DNA from: Thermoplasmata archaeon
GTDB taxonomy: Archaea > Thermoplasmatota > Thermoplasmata > Thermoplasmatales > Thermoplasmataceae
Assembly: GCA_021826925.1 (NCBI GenBank)
Contig: JAKAYB010000002.1
Span: forward strand, 1-39,316
Reading direction: 5' to 3'
DNA length: 39,316 nt
A program made the translations under genes and the position numbers. Below are positions 1 through 8,849 of the stretch, one piece after another. Each line of letters opens with the position of its first letter. Within the stretch, counting starts at the first letter, position 1. The notes under the pieces were generated by a model. That model made no database searches. It had not been told where the DNA came from and saw only the letters and a list, made by a program, of their open reading frames with translations.

Positions 1-522
1 AATGAAATCGGAGGACATTCTCATTTTATTAACAACAGATTTAGGCTTTTATCTGAATATCTTGGAGATATGTTGAGGTCTATGATAGAGATGAACAGAG
101 TCCTAAAAGTTGGAAAATTCTGTGTAATTGTAGTTGGAAACTCAAGCTTAGAGTATGAACTTATCGAAAGTCATAGATTTTTTGTGAATTTCGCTGTAAA
201 AATAGGCTTTGCCCACAAAAAAACAATATTTAGAAATATTGATACAACAAAGAAATACACTAGTTCCGATATTGGTCAAATAAACGAGGAGTATATTGTA
301 GTGCTTCAGAAAGAAAATGATATAGCGGTTAACTCATCGGATGATGAGTTTGTAGCCAAAAATGTAGAATCAGAGATGGTAACTTTTAGGGAACAAATCA
401 GCAAAACCCCTGGGACTTCTATAAGAGGAAGGAAACCTACTGAAGAGAGATTACAGAAAAATGTAACAAAAATTGACGAAGCAATAAAAACCATAAAAAT
501 TGACGTTAAGTTGAAGGCGTAA
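1..522 (+). CDS. DNA methyltransferase, C-terminal part (5' truncated by window edge)
   Basis: Frame is open to base 1; 'RSMIEMNRVLKVGKFCVIVVGNSS...EEYIVVLQKE' resembles the C-terminal part of amino-methyltransferases; immediately followed by a nuclease-like ORF. Confidence 0.7.
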   Translation, partial: NEIGGHSHFINNRFRLLSEYLGDMLRSMIEMNRVLKVGKFCVIVVGNSSLEYELIESHRFFVNFAVKIGFAHKKTIFRNIDTTKKYTSSDIGQINEEYIVVLQKENDIAVNSSDDEFVAKNVESEMVTFREQISKTPGTSIRGRKPTEERLQKNVTKIDEAIKTIKIDVKLKA

Positions 523-524
523 AT

Positions 525-1514
525 ATGGAGCAATATATTCAAAAAACGATTGTGTCAGTTTTGAAGGGAGAAGATTATAGGCCATATGTCTTGGCTACAA
601 TAAATAGCAGATTCTTAGATAATGTTAGAAGTTTAACTTCTCAGGTCTTGGAATATAAGCTTAAGGGCGGTGATTGGATTGATAATCTTCTGAGTGATAT
701 ATATAAGAGAGAGGGAAAGCGGTCTCAATTTGAACTTCTGTGGTTTACCGGGCTTAATAATAAGACCGTAAGGAACATGGCTGGTAGCTCTTCAAAAAGT
801 GTAATATTAGACCTAGGCAAGAAGAATATTGCAACTTTTAGACGGCTTTTTAATGAAGCGGATAGGTTATTAGGTGAGTATGAAATTCTAATAACAATCA
901 AAAAGGGCAAAGAACAGGTAGTTCTAGACCCAATAGAGAGCGCGATTTATCTAAACATGATATCAACAATGAAGTTATCAATTCAAGGCGGTGCTTGGAG
1001 TGAAGTTGGAAAGCAAACCGAAAAAGGTCTTCTATATACTATATTCAAGCTTCTAAAGATAGATGATGATTCCTATGTTATAATTTACCAAAAAATGAAG
1101 GAAAAAGGATTGGCGGGTGATAGAGAGATTGACGGAATTGTTTTTGGGCGTGAGAACAAACCGCTATCCATTGAACTTAAATTGCTTGGCATAGGAAATC
1201 CCGAAATAGGAGATGAAGCACTTGCCAGAAAAGTTGACTTATTTCTTACAGATAGGTTAACAGATATGATGGTTGAACAAGCAAATAACATGGGTATAAA
1301 GGTCATACAGTTTAGAAATGAAGACCCTAACCACACTATAGATGAAGTCCACGAATTTTTTACAAAAGCAGGTGTAAAATGTGGTACTCCACCGAAATTG
1401 CCATGGGATGAAATGGAAAAGAAAATAGTAGAGATTCTTGAGAACTTTAACGTTGAAAATGAACAAAATAAGCTTTTAAGAAAATTAAAGGAGCTTACCA
1501 AGGGAGAATTATAG
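525..1514 (+). CDS. Type II restriction endonuclease-like protein (PD-(D/E)XK; possibly CfrBI-like)
   Basis: Starts 3 bp after the methyltransferase stop; contains 'EIDGIVFGRENKPLSIELK' (D...ExK), consistent with a PD-(D/E)XK nuclease. Confidence 0.6.
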   Translation: MEQYIQKTIVSVLKGEDYRPYVLATINSRFLDNVRSLTSQVLEYKLKGGDWIDNLLSDIYKREGKRSQFELLWFTGLNNKTVRNMAGSSSKSVILDLGKKNIATFRRLFNEADRLLGEYEILITIKKGKEQVVLDPIESAIYLNMISTMKLSIQGGAWSEVGKQTEKGLLYTIFKLLKIDDDSYVIIYQKMKEKGLAGDREIDGIVFGRENKPLSIELKLLGIGNPEIGDEALARKVDLFLTDRLTDMMVEQANNMGIKVIQFRNEDPNHTIDEVHEFFTKAGVKCGTPPKLPWDEMEKKIVEILENFNVENEQNKLLRKLKELTKGEL

Positions 1515-1568
1515 CCCTGATTGTAATCGTCAGAGACTAAAAAGGAGAAGTTTGGATAAAAGGGTCAA

Positions 1569-1608
1569 TATCCACTTAATTAAATAATCGAATCCCTACC
1601 TATCCTTT
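1569..1608 (+). repeat. Island repeat copy A
   Basis: TATCCACTTAATTAAATAATCGAATCCCTACCTATCCTTT; 38/40 identical to copy B at 3872-3911. Confidence 0.85.
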
Positions 1609-1792
1609 AGTCGTTATATTTCTAGATTTCAGATTTCTAACCTCTTGACAATTTTTTTTCCATTTCCACACAGTAAGGAGTTGTGTCTGATTCGCGACAA
1701 TTTTAACTTGAAATATGCTCTCGATTTCTTTTTTTTCGAAGTGAGTGCATGTTTCAAAGTCAGTGCTATTAACAAAAACCTGGGCTAAAATT

Positions 1793-2587
1793 TCAAAGCA
1801 TCGAACATGCTTCTATAGATAGATACAATACATCCTGTTTGGTAATTTTTCTTTCCTTGGTGGTTCTTTTATCCCATATGTTACCACTAACATCATCGCT
1901 GGCGTAGAGTAACTCTGCAAGAGAGACTTCTTTGAATTCTGCTACAGCGAATAATGCCGAGGCTTCCATTTCAACGGTCAGGCACCCCTCTAATAGTCTC
2001 TGCCTTATTTTTTCCTTGGTCTCGCGATAAAAAGCATCGGTAGTCCAAGTCTTAGTGAGAAGATAGTTGATGTTGTGGTTAGTTAAGGTTTGTGTCACAG
2101 TTCTAACTGCAGATAAGTTTGCTCCAATCTCCCTTCCAGGTGGCACGTAATGATAGGATGTCCCCTCATCCCTTATTGCATAAGTTGGTACAAGCAAGTG
2201 ACCTGCGGAAATTTTTTCGTCTAGGACTCCAGCGCCGCCACAAGCTATAAACTTTCTACTTCCGAGTGATATAATTTCCTCAAGAAATGCCGCAGCAAGG
2301 GGTGCCCCTACACCCGGATTAAATAGTGCAATTTTCTTTCCGTTGAACTCGGCTTCATATATGGGGGAAGGACCCATGCTGCTCATGAGATTTCCTATTA
2401 TTTTTGTTACTCTTTTCTTGTAAAGACTAAGAAGTACATCGTTGAAAAAACATAGCACACAATTTTCTGGAACTTTGAAAGAATATCCTAGTGTTTCTTT
2501 TTCTGGGCCTGTAACAGATATTCTATCTGGGTCAAACTCCAGTATTGGATATCTTTTACTTTTAAACTTCAGATCGGTGTCTTTCAA
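1793..2587 (-). CDS. Nucleoside phosphorylase (uridine phosphorylase-like, PNP/UDP family)
   Basis: 264 aa ORF with 'KKIALFNPGVGAPLAAAFLEEIISLGSRKFIACGGAG' and 'VEMEASALFAVAEF', typical of nucleoside phosphorylases. Confidence 0.85.
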   Translation of the reverse strand: MKDTDLKFKSKRYPILEFDPDRISVTGPEKETLGYSFKVPENCVLCFFNDVLLSLYKKRVTKIIGNLMSSMGPSPIYEAEFNGKKIALFNPGVGAPLAAAFLEEIISLGSRKFIACGGAGVLDEKISAGHLLVPTYAIRDEGTSYHYVPPGREIGANLSAVRTVTQTLTNHNINYLLTKTWTTDAFYRETKEKIRQRLLEGCLTVEMEASALFAVAEFKEVSLAELLYASDDVSGNIWDKRTTKERKITKQDVLYLSIEACSML

Positions 2588-2774
2588 GACAAACCTCTTG
2601 ATTGTTCTTTAATTATAAATTTTTGTACCATTATGGCTTGTTTCAAAGACAATGAGCCAATCCTAGACAAAAATGGCAGATAGCGTAACAGCGATACGTC
2701 AAAAGTTCATCTAGATTATATTTCCAGAATATGAAACTAAACACTAACAATAAGGATTAAGGTGATATCTTCCT

Positions 2775-3002
2775 ATGGCAGTTCCAGACTACAGGCTTTT
2801 TTATTTATCCGATTCTGAGATACCTGCCGATAAGTGCGTTATATTAACAACATCCACATTCACCAGAGATGCTGAAAGTTGGATTGGCACTATTTCTAAG
2901 AAAGTAGTATCGATAGACGGCGAAAAAATGGCTGACCTAATGTTTCAGCATAATCAAGGGGTTGAAATTGTAGACATTCACGAAATTAAGAAAGTTAGTT
3001 AA
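2775..3002 (+). pseudogene. Mrr-like restriction endonuclease, C-terminal remnant
   Basis: 'ILTTSTFTRDAESWIGTISKKVVSIDGEKMADLMFQHNQGVEIVDIHEIKKV' matches the known C-terminal pattern of Mrr_cat proteins (TTSxFTxxA...vxLIDGexLaeLMiehnvGV...yeIKkvd); catalytic N-terminal part absent. Confidence 0.65.
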
Positions 3003-3150
3003 GACCTCTTCAGTGAAGATGTGGAATAGGATGCTCCGTCATTGTCCTATTATATCCAACAATTGCTTGCAGTTTTTCTGAAACGTAAAACCACAGAAAT
3101 TAGTGAAATGCTCACAAAGTATATATATGGAAAATAACATACAGTATTGT

Positions 3151-3375
3151 ATGACAAAACTTGTAAGTATACGTGTGGATGAACAAACATTGGCAGAAGC
3201 CAAGAGATTGAAGATAAATTACTCGGAGGTAATGAGAGAGTCATTGAAGATGGAGATCGAGAGAAGAAACGATAAAGACTTACTAGAAAGTATTTCTAAG
3301 ATACACAGAATGCTAAAGAACGTTGATCGTAACCAGATTCTTGCTGATTTAAGAGAAGACCGGGATCAAAGGTGA
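3151..3375 (+). CDS. VapB-type antitoxin
   Basis: Small ribbon-helix-helix-like ORF 'MTKLVSIRVDEQTLAEAKRLKINYSEVMRESLKMEIERRN', directly upstream of a PIN-like toxin; start moved to the internal ATG at 3151. Confidence 0.75.
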   Translation: MTKLVSIRVDEQTLAEAKRLKINYSEVMRESLKMEIERRNDKDLLESISKIHRMLKNVDRNQILADLREDRDQR

Positions 3376-3379
3376 TAGG

Positions 3380-3805
3380 GTGGTTTCGAGTTATGTTTTG
3401 GATTCAAGTTCACTCTTCACCCTATTCTTCTTGGATTCGGAAGAAAAGGTGCATAAAATTCTAAAAGAATCCTCTGTGTTGGACCTGACTGGTTACGAGA
3501 TTGGTAGCATACTAACAAAGGGAAATGATGGTCATATAAGGGGACTTGAAAGAGAGATCATACTGGATTTGACAAAAGAAATCCAGAAAGTAATTGCCAA
3601 TATCAGAGTGATCAGACTCAAGACTTTGGATATCGCAGAGATAATGAAACTTTCACTCACAACGGGACTCACTTTTTATGATGCATCGTATGTTTTCTAC
3701 TGTAAATTTCATCAAATGGCTTTGTTGACCGACGATAAAAAAATGTATCAGGAAGCCATGAAGATGGGTTTGGAGGTCAAGAAAGTAGAAGAGGTTTTCA
3801 ATTGA
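3380..3805 (+). CDS. VapC-type PIN-domain toxin
   Basis: 'VLDSSSLFTLFFLD...LDLTGYEIGSIL...TFYDASYVFYCKFHQMALLTDD': PIN acidic residue pattern; follows the antitoxin. Confidence 0.8.
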   Translation: MVSSYVLDSSSLFTLFFLDSEEKVHKILKESSVLDLTGYEIGSILTKGNDGHIRGLEREIILDLTKEIQKVIANIRVIRLKTLDIAEIMKLSLTTGLTFYDASYVFYCKFHQMALLTDDKKMYQEAMKMGLEVKKVEEVFN

Positions 3806-3871
3806 AGACCTACGCATTACTAAAGTCAGAGAAAACCAGCCTTGAAAATACAATGCTTTGTCCGTTCTCGG

Positions 3872-3911
3872 TATCCACTTAATTAAATAATCGGATACCT
3901 ACCTATCCTTT
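3872..3911 (+). repeat. Island repeat copy B
   Basis: TATCCACTTAATTAAATAATCGGATACCTACCTATCCTTT; near-identical to copy A. Confidence 0.85.
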
Positions 3912-3984
3912 TTCACTTGATTCAGCTAGATCAAACGCAGAATTCCTGACCAAAATGTTAATAAGTCAATGCTACATAAAAAGA

Positions 3985-4485
3985 ATGATGACTATAGAAC
4001 TTTTGCTGAGAAATCCCGTGGATGCAGATGTTGAAAGTATGTACATTATGCTGGAAAACTCACTAAGTCCTTATCTGACAGTTAATAACTCTTCCTCTAG
4101 AAATTTCCAACTGATCATTGACAGAAATATCGTCGAAGATTATGTGAAAAGAGATGTTTATCTGTGTTTAGTCGTTGAGATCAATTCGGAAATTGCAGGA
4201 TGGCTGGCCGGAAGCAGCAAGACTGAAGTTCTCTCTGAGCATAGCTGTTCACTAGGGGATTTTTATATCGAAGAGATAGTAGTCAATAGCCTTTACAGAA
4301 GAAAAGGCATCGGTAGTTTTCTAATAAAAGGAATACCAAAGGATCGGTTGAAAGCTATTGTCGTAGATACGCCACTGATTAATAAACCGGCGATAAAATT
4401 TTACGAGAAAAGCGGATTCGTAAAGGTTTTAGGGCTATCCGAAGAATTTTATAAGACATGGACCAGAATGTCAAAACCTGTCTGA
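3985..4485 (+). CDS. GNAT-family N-acetyltransferase
   Basis: 'FYIEEIVVNSLYRRKGIGSFLIKG...NKPAIKFYEKSGFVKV' is the GNAT acetyl-CoA binding signature. Confidence 0.85.
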   Translation: MMTIELLLRNPVDADVESMYIMLENSLSPYLTVNNSSSRNFQLIIDRNIVEDYVKRDVYLCLVVEINSEIAGWLAGSSKTEVLSEHSCSLGDFYIEEIVVNSLYRRKGIGSFLIKGIPKDRLKAIVVDTPLINKPAIKFYEKSGFVKVLGLSEEFYKTWTRMSKPV

Positions 4486-4492
4486 ATGAATT

Positions 4493-4753
4493 TTACAAGT
4501 CATCATAAACATTCTTTCTGTTTCCCACCTCAACCACAAGGATCACGAGTTTCTCCATTTCTACACTCATGATTATCCTGTACTTTCCAGTTCTCAAACT
4601 ATAAAGTGGGATTCCCTTGAGACGTTTAATGTAATGAAAGGGATTCTTGCTGACAAGCTTCATCTTTTCCAAGATTCTTTCGGCGTCAGCACTTTCCATT
4701 TTCTCCAAGAACCGGATAGCTGTTTCTGTCCATTTTACTTCGTAATCAGGCAA
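4493..4753 (-). CDS. RelE/ParE-family toxin
   Basis: 'YEVKWTETAIRFLEKM...NPFHYIKRLKGIPLYSLRTGKYRIIMSVEMEKLVILVVEVGNRKNVY' is the RelE-fold signature. Confidence 0.88.
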   Translation of the reverse strand: MPDYEVKWTETAIRFLEKMESADAERILEKMKLVSKNPFHYIKRLKGIPLYSLRTGKYRIIMSVEMEKLVILVVEVGNRKNVYDDL

Positions 4754-4976
4754 TTTTTAGCCTCTTCCTCACTTCATCGGTTGTATAGACCCTACCCTCT
4801 CTAATGTCTTTCAGGGACATTTCTATCTTCTTAATTGTATCTTTAGAAAGAGGTTCTTCGTCCTCTGCCAGTTCTGAAAGTCTTCTTATGACTGAATCAT
4901 AAGATTCGTTCGGATAGAGTCTCAAAGCATTGAGCCTTTCCTTAAGGTCCTTTTTAATTTGAATAGTTGTCTCCAT
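4746..4976 (-). CDS. Antitoxin partner of the RelE-like toxin
   Basis: Overlaps the toxin by 8 bp; 'METTIQIKKDLKERLNALRLYPNESYDSVIRRL' RHH-like N terminus. Confidence 0.8.
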   Translation of the reverse strand: METTIQIKKDLKERLNALRLYPNESYDSVIRRLSELAEDEEPLSKDTIKKIEMSLKDIREGRVYTTDEVRKRLKIA

Positions 4977-5049
4977 AATGATGTAATTATACGTAGATAG
5001 TTAAAGTTTACTATGAGTACTTATAACAAGATATAGTAGCTTATGGGGT

Positions 5050-5089
5050 TATCCATTTAATTAATTGACTGGTTTCCTACCTATCCTCT
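5050..5089 (+). repeat. Island repeat copy C (diverged)
   Basis: TATCCATTTAATTAATTGACTGGTTTCCTACCTATCCTCT; 31/40 matches to copy A by hand alignment. Confidence 0.7.
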
Positions 5090-5312
5090 GTTTATATTGT
5101 TATTTATTTTTGAATATACCTCCTCTAAAAATGAAACTTTGATTGGGGGGACCTTCACTAAATGAAACAGTTGATTTTATGTATCTGTGAACTACTGTAA
5201 CGGCATTTTTCTAATCAGTCAAAAGTAATTAAGATATTTGCAATTTTTATATATCACTCGCAAAATCTACTTGTGCCTAATTTACTTTTCACATTAATTT
5301 TGGTTTTAGCAA

Positions 5313-5687
5313 TCATTTTATGATCTTAACGTTCTTGCTTTTAAGGTACGCGAAAGCTTTGTCCTGAGTAATTAGGACCTCGTCGTTGGCAATGCATACT
5401 CCAAATATTAGGAGATCATTATCGCTCATCATCTTTCCACTTGACTTTAAATCTTGATATGCCTTTGCCGATGCCCTTACCGATAGGTCGTCAGAATGGT
5501 ATAATCGAAGGTTTTGTATTACATCTTCCATAATTTTTCTACTAGTGTTCTTTAATAACTCATATTGGTTAACAAACGTGGTAGATAGATCACCTTTTCT
5601 GTAGCTATTAACTTCCTTTACTACATCCTCCTTTCCTATTAAGTAGTCTATAATCACATTTGTATCCAGTACAACCAAGAAAATCAC
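5313..5687 (-). CDS. VapC-type PIN-domain toxin
   Basis: 'VVLDTNVIIDYLIGKE...SDNDLLIFGVCIANDEVLITQDKAF' PIN motifs. Confidence 0.87.
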   Translation of the reverse strand: MIFLVVLDTNVIIDYLIGKEDVVKEVNSYRKGDLSTTFVNQYELLKNTSRKIMEDVIQNLRLYHSDDLSVRASAKAYQDLKSSGKMMSDNDLLIFGVCIANDEVLITQDKAFAYLKSKNVKIIK

Positions 5688-5908
5688 ATCTTTTCAACAT
5701 TTCTTGCGCGATCTTCTTCAATTTGCAGCTTAAATTTTTCCAATTCATGTGTTCGTGACTTCAGAATACCGGCAAATTTATTAAAATCGTGTCCACTGTT
5801 AGAGTCTTCTATCAACTTCAATATAACCTGTGAAAACGACATATCTCTCCCTTTGACTCTTTTCAGTGCTTCATATGCTTCATCGGATAGTGTTACAGGT
5901 TTTGTCAT
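5684..5908 (-). CDS. VapB-type antitoxin
   Basis: 'MTKPVTLSDEAYEALKRVKGRDMSFSQVILKLIEDS' matches the archaeal VapB style; overlaps vapC by 4 bp; start placed at the internal ATG (5908). Confidence 0.8.
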   Translation of the reverse strand: MTKPVTLSDEAYEALKRVKGRDMSFSQVILKLIEDSNSGHDFNKFAGILKSRTHELEKFKLQIEEDRARNVEKM

Positions 5909-5924
5909 ACCAGATATACATATG

Positions 5925-5936
5925 ATATACGTATAT
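5925..5936. promoter_or_regulatory. 12-bp palindrome upstream of vapB (candidate operator)
   Basis: ATATACGTATAT is self-complementary and lies just upstream of the antitoxin start. Confidence 0.4.
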
Positions 5937-6431
5937 AACTTTAAGGTTAAGAGCATGAAGAAGTTTAATTCGTCTCTAGAGGATCTTCAGGAACAAATCC
6001 AGAATGGCACGAAATAGAAAATAGTCAGTGAAAATGACTTAGAGCATTACATAAATCAAGACGATGATGCCTTTACGATCCTGCAATCGGACAGAATAAT
6101 AATGAAGTTACCACCTACGAACTTTCTTGATGAATAGAGATAAGTGTCCCCGATTTTGCCCTTACCTGTTCGTGATATTTTTCCTTCTCTTTCGAGAATT
6201 GTCAGAACAAACCCTATATGCGCCCTTAAAGTTTGGCGATCATCTGACTTTATTTGATTGATTTGCGAAAGTAGATTGTACACTTTCTTCCTGCTGAGTC
6301 GTTTGTTTGAATCTTTTACTAACTTGAGAACTATAGCAATTAAATCGGAAGGTGGGTGTCAGGGGGTAAATCCGTTTTATTTTGTTCTGTACTCTTTTTC
6401 TGTTTCTCTATGTAGGTGTTGTCTTTTTTCT

Positions 6432-6623
6432 TTATTTTTTTATCTTGTCATTGGCGATTGAGGCGCTTAACTTAATCTGAACGTACCTTTCAGGGTTTAG
6501 TGGTTTGAGTAGACCTAAATGTCTCAGGGGTATAGTTCTACCAACTTTTTTAATAGGGTCCCATCGGTATTCTACTTCCTGAGCGCATTCCCTTCTTTTT
6601 GCTTTCACTATCTTTATTGACAT
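6432..6623 (-). CDS. Hypothetical protein, possibly a gene fragment
   Basis: 63 aa ORF 'MSIKIVKAKRRECAQEVEYRWDPIKKVGRTIPLRHLGLLKPLNPERY...' with plausible protein composition; family not recognised. Confidence 0.4.
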   Translation of the reverse strand: MSIKIVKAKRRECAQEVEYRWDPIKKVGRTIPLRHLGLLKPLNPERYVQIKLSASIANDKIKK

Positions 6624-6748
6624 TCTGTGTTTTTTTAACTCCTACATACTACTGACTAATTAGGAGTATTTTATTTTTGTTTTATGTGAATTAGTAGTTA
6701 CAAGCTACTTAATTTTTTTGCTATGGTAATAATTTTCACTCGTACATT

Positions 6749-6774
6749 ATGCAGTATATGTACATATACTGCAT
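6749..6774. promoter_or_regulatory. Perfect 26-bp palindrome upstream of the AbiEi-like gene (candidate operator)
   Basis: ATGCAGTATATGTACATATACTGCAT equals its own reverse complement; ~60 bp upstream of the ORF. Confidence 0.7.
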
Positions 6775-6834
6775 GATAGATAATAGGGTGTGTAAGAAAA
6801 ATCTATTTAAGAACTACACTGGTTTTAAATATTA

Positions 6835-7944
6835 TTGGGTAATTTACCAATTGGTAAAAATATGTATACTACTAAATCCCATCCAATGAATGAGAGGGAA
6901 ACAATTACTGCATTCACTAAGAAACTACCATCACTACTGCCCAACATGAATATAGGGGACATATCATTAGAAGTACCAATAGACGACCGGAATCGTGCTG
7001 ACGTTATGGTTCAAGTTCGAACTGGAAACCTCAAGAAATACTTACTTATTGAGGTCAAATCCAGTGGGGAGCCAAGAATTGTCCAGGGATCAATTTATCA
7101 ACTCAAAAATTTGGTTGGAAGCAATAAAGGAATATATCCTGTATTTGTCGCACCCTACATTAGTGAGAGATCAAGAGAAATTTTAGCCTCAGAAAACATT
7201 GGCTATATTGATTTAATAGGGGATGTGTATCTGAAATTTGACTCAGTTCTCGTCGACCGTATAAGCAACGCTGAGAGGGAGACGGAGAGACGTCTCAGTC
7301 GAAGTATATTTGCTAATAAGGCGACACGCGTTATTAGGGCAATCCTTAATGCTCCAAATAAAGGATGGAAGATCACAGAACTTGCCAATATGTGCAAAAT
7401 GAGCCCTGCTGGAGTTTACTTTGTCATAAACCAACTTGAAGATAAAGCGTACATCTCACGTGAAAAGGACAAGAGCATTAAGTTAGTAGATTCAAAAAGA
7501 CTTCTAAAGGATTGGGCATCAAACTGGACAGTTGAAAAGAGCAGATCAATCGGTTTTTTCTCTTTTGCAAAAAACCCAGAAGAGATAATATCAAAGGTCG
7601 TAAAGGCTGGTGATGAACTAAATTTAAAATACGCATTTACAGGAATGGCCGGAGCCTCAATGGTATCACCATTTGTACGGTATAATGATGTATGGGTATA
7701 TGTGTCTGGAGACATAGATGATATAGTGAAGAAACTTGACCTCAGACCAACAACATTCGGAGCTAATATTAGGATTTTTGAACCCTATGATGAAGGCATA
7801 TTTATGGACTCTAGGGAGATCAGAGGGGTAAAAGTAGTCAGTGACATCCAACTGTATATAGATCTATTTACATATCCAGCCCGCGGGCAAGAGCAGGCCG
7901 AAAAGATTCTTGAAAAGAACATCAAGGTGGTTGGCCCATATTGA
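6835..7944 (+). CDS. AbiEi-like regulator with N-terminal PD-(D/E)XK-like domain, central wHTH and C-terminal AbiEi-like domain
   Basis: 'DRNRADVMVQVRTGNLKKYLLIEVKSSGEPRIVQGSIYQLKNL' (D...ExK...Q); 'ILNAPNKGWKITELANMCKMSPAGVYFVINQLEDKAYI' (wHTH); followed by a nucleotidyltransferase-like gene. Start could be TTG 6835 or ATG 6862. Confidence 0.75.
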   Translation: MGNLPIGKNMYTTKSHPMNERETITAFTKKLPSLLPNMNIGDISLEVPIDDRNRADVMVQVRTGNLKKYLLIEVKSSGEPRIVQGSIYQLKNLVGSNKGIYPVFVAPYISERSREILASENIGYIDLIGDVYLKFDSVLVDRISNAERETERRLSRSIFANKATRVIRAILNAPNKGWKITELANMCKMSPAGVYFVINQLEDKAYISREKDKSIKLVDSKRLLKDWASNWTVEKSRSIGFFSFAKNPEEIISKVVKAGDELNLKYAFTGMAGASMVSPFVRYNDVWVYVSGDIDDIVKKLDLRPTTFGANIRIFEPYDEGIFMDSREIRGVKVVSDIQLYIDLFTYPARGQEQAEKILEKNIKVVGPY

Positions 7945-8786
7945 AAACACGCCTTTCATCTGCTTTTGAAGATCAATTGATTACCACATCTAAGAGTGCT
8001 CTCGTTGAATTGATGTGAACGCTTAGGCATTACAAAGAAGCTATTGTTTTGGTTGGTGGTTGGGTGCCATATTTACTATTGGAGTCTCATAAAGTCCCGG
8101 AAGATACTTTTAGACATGTCGGCTCAATTGACATTGACCTTATTGTTGATCCTAATCGTGTAAGTAATGATGAATACCAAACAATGGTGGAACTAATAGC
8201 GGAGACTGGTTGGGAACAAGTGCCGGGTAAACAGTTTACTTTCGAAAGGAAGATTAGGGGTAAAGATACTGTTGACAGGGATATAACTGTGGATTTTCTA
8301 ACGCCTCAACAAAAGAACGAGGAGGGGAAGCATCGTTATAGGGGAGTTCAATCCGATTTAATGGCACGAACTATGGTAGGGGCAGAATTGGGTTTATCGC
8401 ATAATTATTGGTACCACATGAAAGGAGAGATGCCTAATGGTGCTGTCACGGAAATCGATTTTAAAATGCTTGATGTAGTCGGGTGTATTGGAACGAAGAG
8501 CATTGCGCTGGGAGACCGCTATAAACACAAAGACGCATATGACATAGTTTCTGTACTCGACCATTATGGTAATGGGGTGAAGGAAGTAGCTAATGCGTTT
8601 ATGCCTTTCTTAGAAGAACAGCAGATCCAAGAATCCTTGAAGAGAATTGGCAAAATGTTCTCAAATGAGAGATCAGAAGGAGCACCATTATACGCAGAAT
8701 TTTTGGAGTCACTTAACAAAGAGGAAAAAGAGATTTTTGCGCAGAGAGGTTACATGCTCGTTTCCGAATTCTTATCAGACTTGTGA
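7941..8786 (+). pseudogene. AbiEii-like nucleotidyltransferase; in-frame TGA at 8016-8018 splits the reading frame
   Basis: Frame from TTG 7941 reads LKTRLSSAFEDQLITTSKSALVELM*TLRHYKEAIVLVGGWVPYLLLESHK...; the open part (8049-8786) has the NTase core 'VGGWVPYLL...GSIDIDLIVD'. Confidence 0.65.
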
Positions 8787-8849
8787 TTTAATGCTTATTT
8801 ATTCATTAAATTTGAATTTGGAAATTCCATAATGGGAAACAATAAGTGA

